Part shown: positions 42,401 through 56,300 of the stretch, piece by piece
Numbering within the stretch: the stretch's first letter is position 1
Layout of the letters: each line of letters begins with the position of its first letter
Assembly (NCBI GenBank): GCA_032622095.1
Contig: CP136069.1
Coordinates: forward strand, 125,383,450 to 125,447,449
Direction: 5' to 3'
Source: Siphonodentalium dalli
Taxonomy: Eukaryota > Mollusca > Scaphopoda > Gadilida > Siphonodentaliidae
DNA length: 64,000 nt
The notes under the pieces: model-generated
What the model was told of the DNA's origin: nothing
The model's database searches: none
Seen by the model: only the letters and a program-made list of their open reading frames with translations
Translations under genes and position numbers: made by a program

Positions 42401-45400
42401 TATATTATCATAATAATGCATAATATAATCTAATAATGTATAATATGCCCCACTGTATGACTGAGATGAAAAAGATAGAATGAACAGTCCTGCAATATTT
42501 TTCATTGTTTCTTATTTCTAGGTTTGTAGTTAAACACTCTCAAAATTATGTTGTGTTGTTCTATTTGTTTCCAATTGATATACCGGTATATGTTAGGGCC
42601 CTAGTAATTATAATTAATCTCTACATTAATTATTCATTTGGTATTATGAGATCCCACCTGATAACCAGGTTGATTTGATCAAATTGTCACTGTTCCTATA
42701 CAGTATTGTGTAATTTCGCTTTAATTTGATTGAAATACTAAAGTCTGAAGGCTGAATGGTAACAAACCTGAACTATTTGAAGTTTTTACAGACGAAAGCT
42801 AGATAGAACCAAACATACTTTACAGTATGATTCCAACTGTTAAACTTAAATCTTTTTGTAAACTTAAATGTCTTATGTCAATATATATAAATACATAAAT
42901 CTTGTGTATCTTGTCATAATGTGAATTGGGACCTGAATTAAAAAAAAAAAAAAAAAAATAAAATTTTTTGGCCTTAAATTTGTTTGGGCGCCCAAACTCA
43001 ATGTCCCCAAACCGGGTATATGGGAGTCGAAAACGGGCTGGGTCAGGCCCTGACATTAGACGTGAAAGGGGAAAAGTAAGGAAATGAATCGGGGGGAAAA
43101 AGAGATTTTTTTTATATTAGTTAGGCCATAACATTGCGGACGCGTCACGAAAAGTCCCATAAAATCTGAGTTGAGCTTTCTGAGTTTTTTTCCATATAAA
43201 AAAATAAACTTTTATATTATTCACAATCATGGGAATAATGGGATGCTGTAACAATTTTTCAGCAGAAACATATACAAAATGTACTCAATATTATTCAATA
43301 CACAGTTCTCAAACCAGAGATACCAACTCAAAGGGGGTATTTGAATGAATTTCACAGATATGCAAATAAAATAACATTATGACCTCAAAAAATGACAATT
43401 TTTCAGGCAAACTGTCGTATTCGATGTCAAATTTGTCGGGCTTCTCATTACGCAGACGCGAGACATTTGTTTTGAAAACTTCACAGACATCACTCCTTCA
43501 CTATAATATGTGGAATTAGCGACTATACCTATGATAAGTGGTCAATACTTGCAAAAACATAACCCTACCCCCTAAACTGGCTCTCGTCGACTTTGTCACA
43601 GTTTAGTCATCCACCAGTCCAAGCGTTTGATGAAGAAAACACCACATGATGATAATTGTTAAAAAGGTGTTAAGAGCACGAAACTTGGAAGATATGTTCC
43701 TTATATTCTACTGCTCATTTTCAGATGTGGCGACATTCATGACAGGCCTTCTTAGCAATGGTTGCTAGGCAACTATCCGGCATCGAAGTAATGCATATGA
43801 CTGATATTATATGTGAGTTCTAACAAACTAAACTATATCGGGTAGCGTTTTTATGGTGAAAATAATTAGAAGTTGTTGGTTTTGACCTGACTGACAAATT
43901 ACCATATTTCTTACTTACAGGGGGGTGATTGTTGCTAGGGACACACCCAAAATCTAAAAATGCTCATATGACTGATATTATGGTAGTTTTAACAAACTAA
44001 ACTGCACCAAGTGGCACTTTTATGTTGAAAACAATTATAATAGTTGTTGTTAGTGTTGAGCTGACTGAAAAAAACATATAATTCTTACTTATATGAGTGG
44101 TAACTGTTGCCAGGTACCCGACATACAAAAATGCACATATGACTGATATTATGGTAAACTCGTTTTTTTATGGTGAAAACAATTGTAAATGTGAGCCTAA
44201 CCAGAATGTGCTACAAATTTAGTTTTCATATGGGTACAATGGGTACAATTATCAGTTATGCTCCATTATCAGTTCAGTTATTGGGAATTCAAATTGAGAG
44301 TTGAAAAGTTGTTGCTTATGTTTAATATGAGACATGATCATGATAGCTATACAAGCCATTGACCCACACAGCTAGATATATAATGTAAGTCACAGACCCA
44401 GTCTACTATATATGAAGAAAATAGGGCCAGCCACCAATATGTTAGTCATAGACCTAGCCCACAATAGTTAGGTTAGGACCCTCCGACCCAGGCACATGTA
44501 GGTAGTCATATGACCATGTCCATACATTTAGACTATGGACATAGGATATATGTATAGCCCATGCAGCAGGCCGCTATATATAAGCCCCAATATATTGGCC
44601 TCGGATCCAGGCTCTATAAACAAGGCATACATCATTTAACCACGACGTTAGACGGGTGATACCTGGTCACCGAGGTCGCAATGGAGCGATGCTGTGTTAT
44701 AGAAATACAATATTATAAAGTTATTATACAATGTTGTGTACAGTATGTGTTTTTCTTGTACGAGTCCAGGTTGTGGTGAAAAGTCATATTGGACGAGACA
44801 CGCCAGTGTCGAGTCCAATATGACTTTTCACCACAACCTGGACGAGTACAAGAAAAACTCATACTGTACACAACATTGTATAATGACATTTTTATTATCC
44901 ATCTGTATGTTTATCCAAATTTTGGAAATAAAACATTTGTGGTTATTTTTGGTATTTTTCAGCACTTAATTCTCTATAAAAGCCTGTACCATATATTGAT
45001 CATCAGAAAGCATGATTTGGAAAAGTAAACACGGAAGTGAGAAAAAAATTCAATGCGGAAGTGAAACGTCTGCTCAAATCCATCACAATTTCACCGATTC
45101 ATTTCTCAATAGAGTTAATTCGTGACGTCACGGAGTCCAATATGAGAAGTCATATTGTACAGTCGGGAGTCCAATATGACTTTCGGGAGTCCAATAATAT
45201 AACTTTTTCCAGGACTATCACGTGGCGGCTTTTGCCCAATCGGAAATGGTGTTAGTTAAGGGATGGATTATAATATAAAGTTATTATACAATGTTGTGTA
45301 CAGTATGAGTTTTTCTTGAACGAGTCCAGGTTGTGGTGAAAAGTCATATTGGACGAGACACGCCATGCAGTGTGGATTCAAATATGACTTTTCACCACAA

Positions 45401-48400
45401 CCTGGACGAGTACAAGAAAAACTCATACTGTACATAACATTGTATAATGACATTTTTATTATCCATCTGTATGTTTATCCAAATTTTGGGAATACAACTT
45501 TAGTGGTTACTTTTGGCATTTGTCGGCACTTAATTCTCTATTAACACCTGTATTGATCATCATAAAGCATAATTGGAACAGTAAACACGGAAATGAAAAA
45601 CAAAATTCAATGCGGAAGTGAAACATCTGCTAATCCACCAGTGTTGCGCGTGCATCACAATTTCACCGATTCATTTCGCAAAAGTTAATTCGTGACGTCA
45701 CAGATTCCCGATTAAAAAGTCATATTGCACACTTGGGAGTCCAATATGACATTCGGGAGTCCAATATGACTTTTTCCAGGACTATCACGTGGCGGCTTTT
45801 GCCCAATCGGAAATGGTGTTAGTTAAGGGATGGATAATAATATTATTATGACTTTATGGCGATGGACCCAACAGATTATACATGTTGTATGATATCTAAG
45901 TTGCATGAGGTCAAGGATCATGACACTGTTACATGGTGCAACTACCCAACTGCCCATAGGTAGGCCATGTACTCAGCTACCATAGACAAAGTCCCATGCA
46001 TAACACATTATTACACCATGGATTCATGACCCTATATATGGTATGAACATATGGGACAGTTATGTGACAGACCCACCTATATGTAGATATTGGACCGATG
46101 CAACATATATGAAGGTTATGGATGGAGGCACCTATAAATAGTCCATACACACATGGCACTGTAGGTTTGCCATAGACACATGCCCATATGTGTAGACCAT
46201 GGATCCAAGCCAATATATGTATGCGATATAGCATTTTACCCAGGCATAAGCAGGTGTCTATATGTAGGATATGGACCCATCCTTATACGTGAAATATCTA
46301 CACCAAGGACCCAGATACGTTTATGTAGTGCTAATACACAGGTGACTATAATTATGTATGCATTGGATACATGTCACTAAATATAAGCTACGGAATCGGC
46401 GTTATTAGTCAGTTCATAGATCCACATATATGCTGGTAGCTAGCTAGGCAATCTGACTGATCCACATATACAGTAATGGCATTACTGTATAGGAAATGCA
46501 TGGATCCCAGGCCCCTACAGGCAAGTAATAGACCGAAATGCCTGTGCATGGATCCATGTCTCTATATGCATACCATGTGCGTATGCCCGTATACAGCAAT
46601 TCTACCAAGGCCCTATAGGATGGAGGTCCCTATAGATAGGCTGTGTGCAACCACTATACTAGTAGCTTAGACATGAACCCAGGCTCACATAGATAGGAAA
46701 TTGAGACAGCTAGGCTACTATGGACAGCTATGCATGTATCCAGGCTGATTTAGTTATGCCTTATCCAACATAATTACCAGGCATTTATATGTAAGACATG
46801 AACCCATCCCATGTATGTACATGCTACATGACTATCTAGGTTATCATCACAGCCAAACATATGCCATGGACCCATGTGAACACCACATGTAGTGCAAATA
46901 CACAGACCTGTACTTATAGTTATGAACTCATGACATGTTCCCAGGTCGATACAGAAAATCCATAGAACCAGCCATAAATAGTATATCAACAGTCCAGGCC
47001 CCTGCCTATGACATGGACACAGTAGTTAAGACATGTCATTGGATGCAGTTCCATATAGATAGGTCATGAACCATGGTAACTATGGGTTGGTCATGGACCC
47101 ATGGGTGCCCATGTAAATAGGAAATGGGCACCGGTTCCAAAAGGTAGTTCATGGTATCTCAGTCTGAAATATGTGGGCCATGCTCCTGTACGAGCTCCTA
47201 CAGACTTGTAAAGGACCCATGCCAAGTATTGATATATATGTAGTTATATGGCATGGATGGGAAGGACACACAGTTAGTTCCTACCATTTACATGTATCAA
47301 CTAGTATTCCGGATGCTACCACACAGTGATAAAGTATTCTGCATGGATGCCATGGTCCAATGTAGCGCGAATGTCGGATTCCAGGGGGGGTGGGGGGTCA
47401 GGTGGTATCGACATAAATGTGGGTCAATATTTTAACATGTCTCATTAAAATGTATTCCAACAATCGTTTTATGGCAGATACAATCTTAGACTTCATACAT
47501 GTATGTCATAAAAATAACTAAATAGTCAATAGTCAGTAGTTTTGTTAATGGTAGGTGGTTACTTAATTAGCAACATTTAAATCTCAATACTAATCTGCCA
47601 CATGAGAATTTTTGCATCAGTACACAATTTATAAATACAACAACCTTTATTGATGCATTATTATCAATATAAGCATAATATGGCATATCATGAATCAATT
47701 ATATCATGTAAATTGCCAGAAAGTTGAAGAAACTCATACAGTATTATGAAACAGTGATATCAGTTAAATTACCAGAAAGTCATACAGATGGTACATGTAT
47801 GTTTTCAATGGTGGCTATGTCCTTAGAGACCATTACACCACCCGTTAAGTAATGAATGCGGTAAATTTACTGTCATGTCCAAACTAACAACAAATATGAT
47901 AATTGTTTTCAATATTAAAAAAGATAAATGACAGTTTAGTTTGTTAAAACTCCCACCATAATATCAGTCATGTGTGAATTTTCTATTACGGATATGTCCC
48001 CAGCAACCGTTACCACTCCTGTAAGTAAGAAATATATAGTAATTTGTTTTCAATCGAACCCACACTAACAACAACTATTACAATTGTTTCACCATAAAAT
48101 GATAATGATAGTTCAATAAGTTCATATTAGTTTGTTAAAACTACCATAATATCAGTCAGCTCGGCATTTTTCAATTTTGGGTATGTCCCTAGCAACCGTT
48201 ACCACCCCTGTACTAGTAAGTAAGAAATATGGTAATTTTCCAGTCAGATCCACACTAACAACAACTAATATTATTTTCACCATAAAAATGCTACATGAAG
48301 TAATTTAGATTGTTAAAACTGCCATAATATCAGTCATATTTGTATTTCTTTGATGTCGGATAGTTGCATAGCAACCATTGCTAAAGAAGGACCTGCCACG

Positions 48401-51400
48401 ATGTCTACACATCTGCAAATGATCAACAGTGTCTAAGGAACCTATGTGCCAAGTTTCATGATTTTATCACCATTTGCACAATTATTACACCTAACGCCTT
48501 GACTATTATGTGGTCTTTTTGCCTTTCAGACACTCGAAGCCATGGCGTACGTTTTAGGGGGTAGTGTTATGTTTCTGGATATAAAATCTTAAGTATGGTG
48601 ATGTTTCGATATATCTTATAACTTTCCTTTTCTGATTTAACCTCTGTTGTAGCATAATGGTTCATATTTCAACTCATTTCGTCTGAATATCTTTACTTGG
48701 CCCTCTTTTTTTGAATCATCATGCGATTTATATGCCCTCTTCAGTAATAAATGTCCATCACAATTATGGAATATCGACTGGCAGTAAGCTCTAGCATCAA
48801 TTACACATATCTAGAGACACCTGCTCCACGATAGACGGGTATGTTTGAAGATTGAGCCTAAATTAGCCTACATATGACAGCATTTGCATATGGTCTGATG
48901 GAATTTCGTCAGAATTTAAAAAGCTCAACTCGGATTCTAGGGGACTTTTGCCATATTGTCCATAAACATCTTCGTAGTAATCCCCAATTGTTTTCCCTAA
49001 TGTGCCTGTACCATATACTCTGGTTATTGGATGTTCACATTATAATCTATTGATATCATTATATTACTTGCAACTATTGCAATAAAATCTTCATAATTTC
49101 AAAACAGGACAAAACACCTAATTAATGGTATAAAACTATCAAATAATAGTGTTCATTTATAACACTACTTCAAGAGTATAAGGGGTAATTAATCAATACC
49201 AAAATCCATACAGATGAGGAGTTTGCTTAGGAAAACCTATGTAAGAAATATAAGGTAAATCAGAAGAAAAGTATTTGACTTATTGAATCGGTTTGAAAGG
49301 GTTAATTATTTAAAAACTATACAGGTGAGGCATGTGTCATCATTAGCCTGCATATAAAATATGAACACAATCAGTCAAAAAACACTTGAGTTATTCAGGC
49401 ATCAGACAGAACATGACCATGTATGGATGGAAAGTGTTAATCATTTCTAAACCGAACAACGATCGATACCAAAAACTATACAGGTGAAGGTTGTGTCATC
49501 ATAAATATGCACATAAAATTCGAACACGATCCGATAAAAAATACTTGAGTAATCGTGTCGGATAGCAAGTGTCTATTGACAGACATACTGACAGACAGAC
49601 AGACGGATGAACGTCAGATGGTTAAAAATTTATCCGGATGTCGGCATTATGTGTACCATACATGGTATGGGTACACATAAAAACTAACCACAGATGCAGG
49701 TAAAATGAGCTAGTAAAGCAAGTTAGTATTATTTATAAATATCACAGTAGCTACAATAATTATCTAAGCGACAGCCGGAAACTGCGGTTAATATTTCTGC
49801 ACAGTCATCAAACTACAAGCATCTGTCATCAAAGCATACATAATATTTTGGACTGTATCCTTGTCAGCAACAATAATGCACCACAAATTAATCCATTGTC
49901 AATCATAATCGGCTGAATCAACCTACATGTACATGAACATAATTATTGTCTTATACTGGCTGGTCATAAAACACCAACATCATAAATACGTACTAAAAAT
50001 GTCGCCAGTAATATGCATTGTTACAACGACTGCATTCATGATCCAAACACACAATGGGGTTGTAAAAACTATTTTATAATTACCTTTTGCTGTTTTGCGC
50101 TAAGTGACGGTATTGATCTACTCTGAGAGCCTGTTAATACAAATTACTTATACCAGCCTCAATGAAAACTATAGAATAACTCTTTTTTCTGACTGTCATA
50201 TTTTAAGGGATTTCCCGGGGGGGGGGGGGGGGGGGGGGGGGGCAGGAAAAAACTCCAGGATACAAGGTCCGGGTGGGTGGGTGTGTCTGAGCGCCGATAG
50301 CAGATTCTTCCAATGACATGTAAAAAAAAAATTCCAAATCCATGTTTAAAGATAAATTATCAATACATACATGTACTAAAATGATTTTAAATGTACAGGC
50401 TTAATATAAACATGACCAAAATAGATCATTAATCAAGAGAAAGGGGCTCCTAGTTTCAATATTTGCCCAATATTTGTTCTTTTATAACACAAAATCATGG
50501 GGTGGGTCCCACGGCGGGATTATGTGATTATGTGACAGTCTGGAGGCCCATTGAAATAAAGTAATGGTGTTTGCATGATTGTATGTTTGTGTTGACAAAT
50601 GCTTGAACTTTCTCAGAATAATCAATTAATATATTGAGGGATGCCCAAACTGTGAAAAAGGGATTAGTGCACGTGGCCGATGCGTGTACTCATTATATCT
50701 GTTGACATGCGTGGCCTTAATTTACTAATTAGCCACGTTGTCACATGCGGGAGAAATGGGTGGTTATCTGTATTTTAGATGTTTTTGCTCTAACAAGGAA
50801 AAATTGCTCTGAAAAAATCAGATTATCCATCAGTTCTCATTGTTATTTTTGATATTCAATTATCGCTGTGATACCAATGATGGGACCTTGGATTAATGGG
50901 ACCTACCAATATAATGAAAAGCTGAGTAATTGAACATACCATGCTAATTATTACAAAACAAGTATACATCTCATCTTATGCCCTTATGCATCGTCCCTAT
51001 ATAGGTGCCTGCTCTATATACATGATGATGGATTACATGTGTCTCATGTATACTACAATGACATAAAGCAGGAACATATATACTAGTAGATACATCACAT
51101 AATGTCTGTGCAGGGGAGGGAGGGGTGAGGGTTAAATGGTAGTACTAGTGCAGCTAGGGGTGTGTGGCCAAGCAGCGAGTGCATTACAAGCCCAAGTGTT
51201 TCTTTTTCATTTGCAAAGAATAAAAGTATTTTATCAGTGTGTTCTTCCATTTGTTTGTTATTAGATAATGGAACAGACTGCATATGGAAAATTTTATAAT
51301 TAACCAGCAGGGTTACCCGGTGCTGCCCAGGTTAAAGTGATGTGAAACCCTCTGCTGTGGACATTTGTTTGAAATAGAGAATATTCTTGCTCAAAGTGTT

Positions 51401-53287
51401 ACACATATTCTCATAAATTGTATATCCAAATGGCATCACAAAACGTCATTCTTATACAGTAATGCTCTAATTAATCGACTCCTTAAACACAGCAGAATTA
51501 TGGGTAAATATGGCTTGTTGCCATTCATCGGAAAGCTCTCGGGGAGAGCTCTCCGATGAAGGCAACATGCCATATTTCCGACTAAATCCTGAAAAGTTAC
51601 CCATAATTCTGCTGTGTTTAAGGAGTCGATTAATTAGAGCATTACTGTACATGGATTATAAGTATAGTGGGTCACCTTGTTGGAGTGATTGTCTTTTTGT
51701 TTATCGCGATTAATTTGTCCCACCAATAAAGAAGTATATATTTATTTATTTAAAACTGCTTGTACTTCAGACGTTATCAGTTTTTATATCGTACAGTCCA
51801 CGTGGTTGGAATTGACATTTGTTTGTTTTTTAAATATTTTTTATTGAGATTAAAACATGAACATATCATAAACACATTACTTCGAAAAATAAAAGACAAC
51901 AATTGGGTTTTGCACAGAGAGATGTACAAATAAATATAGTGGGTTAGACTAAGATTTTGAGGGCACCTGTTTTATCATATCTCCATGAAGATACATGTAC
52001 ATACTAGTATGTTTTAAAGACATGTCCAGGTGCGAGATCTCTGTTCATGGTGCTATACTGACGATATAATTATTCTCTGTTTAAAAGAAATGTTGCTATT
52101 TATAAGATGTACATGTTCAGGACAGAGAGCGAGATTTTAAGCTGTTTATGTTAGGCTATGAGTCTGTTGTAGATTGGATGATCATGAAAAGCCATGTGCT
52201 ACAATGTACTGACTGTTTTCTTTTTAATATCTCAGAAGAAATATATGACTGTACACTCACTGTGACTATTTTTTAACAGGCCTTCTATACACTTCCACCT
52301 TATTGAGCTGGATTCAGTTCTTCCCCACATAATACATAGACAGGCTCCACATACAAGGATAAATTTAAGCATTAAAGATCTAGACATATTGCTTGTTTAA
52401 AAAAAAAATTCCCCACCTGTCTACCTGGAATTTTTTGGTTCCATAATAGGAAACGAGCAAGTTTTGTTTTGGCCTTAGCTACAATATAGCTACTGACATA
52501 TCATGATTGATGTACTGTCAATAAAGTGGCATATCTGTACAGCATTGTGATCAATACTGAGTTCACCCGATTTGCATGCCACAGCTAGTAGACAGTACAA
52601 AATACATGGTTATCAGTTTTACCATAACTCTGGAATTTTAAAGCTTGAGAAACTCAAGTTCTTAAATAATTTTGATACTATTAATTTTATTTTAGACAAT
52701 ATTACAAACGTTTTTAAATTTTATCTGGGTATGGTCGATTAATTGGGAAATGATCAGTGCTATATAGCAATCACAGAATAAAACAAAAATATAAATTATA
52801 AACACAGATTTCACAGTGACCAGTCTAGTTTAAAACTTTCCAACACATTTCGATGTATTCGTTGTGTGGAATTTGGTGGGGAAATTAAATGGTCACTCAG
52901 GAAAATGTATAAGTTTGTGACTCCCATTTGTGTGAAGTGTCAAGAAAATGGGTTGCAGCCAGTTGTTGCCAGGAAATATACAAATTGAATACATACATGT
53001 ATATTATTCCTTCAACAGTTCTTGGTAAACCTACAAATTGTAAAATCAGTCCCGTTTGTAATGCGGGCCTTTTGTAAAGCATCTTACACATATATATATT
53101 AATACTGAATACAATTAATGGGGAGTGTAATCCAACAATTTTGTACATCTAATTATCTATCCACTCTGAATGTGTGTCAATATGTTCCTTCCCTCTATTT
53201 TTGAATAATATTTAAGACGGTATATGACCACTCGGTTGTCAAAATATCATAAATACAGCTTGGAGCACCTCCGAGCGGGGTGTGAAG

Positions 53288-53320
<33 letters not shown>

Positions 53321-56300
53321 ACCTACCTACCCTACCCTGGACAGGTCCCGTTAGCAGAAACACGGTAATTTTTTTTTTGGCCTTATATAACAACGAGAGG
53401 CCGATCTTGATCGGCAGATGTTTATCCCATTCCTTGGTGATAGTAAATTGCTATGATCGAAATCATAATCTAGAGTTTTGATGTGAAATTATAGAGTATA
53501 CTGTTATGTAATAAAGTCTAAAGTAGAACACACAAATGTAAATAGAACACACAAATGTACATAATAACACAAATTATTTGAATTTATGGGTCAAAAGAGA
53601 AGGGTTAATTGGAATTGATGGGTCAAAAGAGAAGGGTTAATATAACATCTATAAAGCCTGTCACCACTATCATAGTGTAAGCATTTCTATTTATGTTGCT
53701 GCATATGGCCATGTGAGATATCAAAATAATATAGTTAGGCCAAAGAAAAAAGATAGTATGTTTCCGATAACGGAGTGAAAAAATTAGGGTAGGTAGGTAG
53801 GGAATTTTTTATTTTTTATTTTATTTTGATATTTTTTATCCAGCTGCAGAAATATTGAATTACCTCGACCGAAAATGACATAAAATGCCAACTTGTGTTG
53901 TGGGGAAAGTATTACTTGATAAACACAGCACTAGGAAATATACATTAAGATTGATGAAAGATCAAACTTACTTCATGCTTAAGTATGTTATTTATTATTT
54001 GGCTATAAACTTGGTATGAGATTGATGTCAACTAAGAATTTTACCCATAATACCGCCATTATACCATACTTGTATTGTGACCACTGCATCCCATTGTCTA
54101 GAGGTAGCCAGTGCACCCAACCTACCATGCCTGGTTTCTGGAAATAGTAGCTGTACCCCTAACATATGTGGTCATAACCTATATACATATATATATACAG
54201 ACACACACACCATGTCTGTTTATAGTGTTCCTACCGGTACTCTCAGGCTCCAAATAGAAGTGCACGCCCAAATAATAGTACACAGGAAAAATTCCATTGA
54301 AAGTTAATAACAGTGCAGACCCAAATAATAGCACAGGGGAAACTGTGAGCAAAACATCAACTATAGTTAAAAAAATTATAGTACAGGTAGGTCAAGCATA
54401 GGAATCAACATAGTATGTGTCATGTAGAGTTTTATTTGATATTTAAATGTTCACATGTATGCCATATACTTGAATATGTACATGCCTAAAATTATAAGCT
54501 CAACAATTTGGTATCAGAATAATATAGAAATCTCAATTTTCATACCCTCAAAATTAATAAACTTGCAGACTCAAATAAGCACTGTGCAGGGGGGGGGGGG
54601 GGGGATTTCCCAAGAAAATAATAAATGGGCATGCATGTTTATTTGGAACTCATGAATATGTTCCATAAGTCCCAAACAAGGCATACAGGTAAAGCAGGCA
54701 TGAGATACACTCTCTTGAAATTAAAATTGCAAGATTCATGCCTATCAATCCACAACCCATCACACACATGTGGCTTTTGAGACAACTGTCACTTCATGTC
54801 ACTAATCACAGGCTTATGTTAGAAACCATGTGTTTTGCACATTAATGATTATCAATATTTATGAGCATTAGCGGTAAAAACAGTAAAAAAAAATATCAAT
54901 AAAAAGATTAGGGTCGGCTGGTTATTTTTAGGGTCGGTCGATGTACGGAAACATAGTATCTTTTTTCTTTGGCCTTACTTATATAAAATGGAAAAGGTTA
55001 AAAGACATGGAATGGGTAAAAGGGGTTAAATCGCATATCCAATGCAAGTCTAAGCATCCAAAAGAACCTACAGGCTACAGTAGAGCTCCATTGTTCTACC
55101 GGTAGTTAAATAAATTCACCTGGCTAAGTGGAGGAGGTGTTAACAAAACACCCTTAGACAAACATATTATCAATAGTATCCATGCTCTGTGGAACTTTTG
55201 TTTATTCAAATTTCAGATAACATCACATCTGACATAGCATTTGGTCAGGTAATTGTGGATATTGTTCTCAAAGCAAGAAGTATCACTTTGACAAGGATTT
55301 GTGGTGGATGTAGGAGGAGGGAGGATCAGGAGGAGGAGGGTAGGGTAGGGGAGCAGAGGTCGATATAAGGTGGGACTCCCCCATGGGAGGGTCACTTGGA
55401 AAGTTTGACAGGTCGGTCACATTTTAACAATCTGAATATCTACCATCCAAGGCCCCTTCACACCATGTCAGATTAATCAGCTTGGTGGTTCCCGAGAAGA
55501 TGTTTCAATGAGTCTCAGTAATGTCAATGAAGATTAAATTTTTTATTTTTTAATTTAATTTTTTGTTTTTTTTTAAATATATATATAATTTTTTTGGTTA
55601 AATTGAGCAAGGAGTTCAATCTAAAAAAAACTTTTTCGAAAAAGGGGGATAACTCCTTTAAAATAAATCGGATCAAACCCATATTCAAACTCGATCAGTA
55701 TTTTGGGATGAGAAACTACCAAATTTGGTTCTGATCAGATGAAAAATGTTTGAGTTATCGCAACATGTGTGAATTCTGGGTCGTGTCGAAAAGGGCCACA
55801 ACTCTGTAAAAATAAAACTCGGAACAAACCCATATTCGAACCCGATCTGTATTTTGGGCTGAGAAACTGATATAAAAAATTTGGTTCCGATCGGATAGAA
55901 AATATTTGAGTTATCGCACCATGTGTAAAGTGTCTACAGATGGACTGATGGACTGACGAACGACGAGTGGTCAATCTGGATGTCGACTCTATGTGTACCA
56001 TACTATGGTATGGGTACACATAAAAATGTCAAAAAGGTGACTTTAATCAAATTTTTAGGGAAATTATGGGAACAGCGTTCTCAGCAATTATAAAAAATTA
56101 TTGGAAATGATCAACTGCCATATAAAGTACATGATCTGAACTAGAGCAAGGCTCAAATGAGTAATGAATAGAGAGCAAAACTGCTTCAAGACAGTTAACA
56201 GAATGTTAGTTTGTGCTAGAAATTTGCAAAATGAGTTTTAGGTCATATGTCCATATAAGCAAATACCCAGCTGACCAGCTATCTCTAACACTGTATTCTA

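Larger units (their letters stand above)
43138..48962. mobile_element. Large non-coding element with ~1.1-kb terminal inverted repeats
   Basis: The left arm (43138-44250) and right arm (about 47815-48962, inverted) align along their length. Outer ends share AAAGTCCC...GAGTTGAGCTTT. Further matches are TAGCAATGGTTGCTA(G/T)GCAACTATCCG and AAACTTGG. The inner part of each arm is three to four tandem ~165-bp units with ATGACTGATATTATGGTAG, TTTTAACAAACTAAACT and TGAAAACAATTAT. The interior holds degenerate tandem DNA (44340-44640 and 45845-47395), split by twin foldbacks (44713-45841). No coding frame is recognised. Confidence 0.65.

Noticed and set aside
42820-43056. 78-codon minus-strand frame reading [16 protein letters not shown]
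   Set aside because: The sequence looks like a repeat with a poly-A run; the Phe run in the frame comes from it.
45977-46989. Cys/His/Trp-rich frames that suggested a repeat protein
   Set aside because: They follow the low-order tandem DNA in both orientations and break irregularly.
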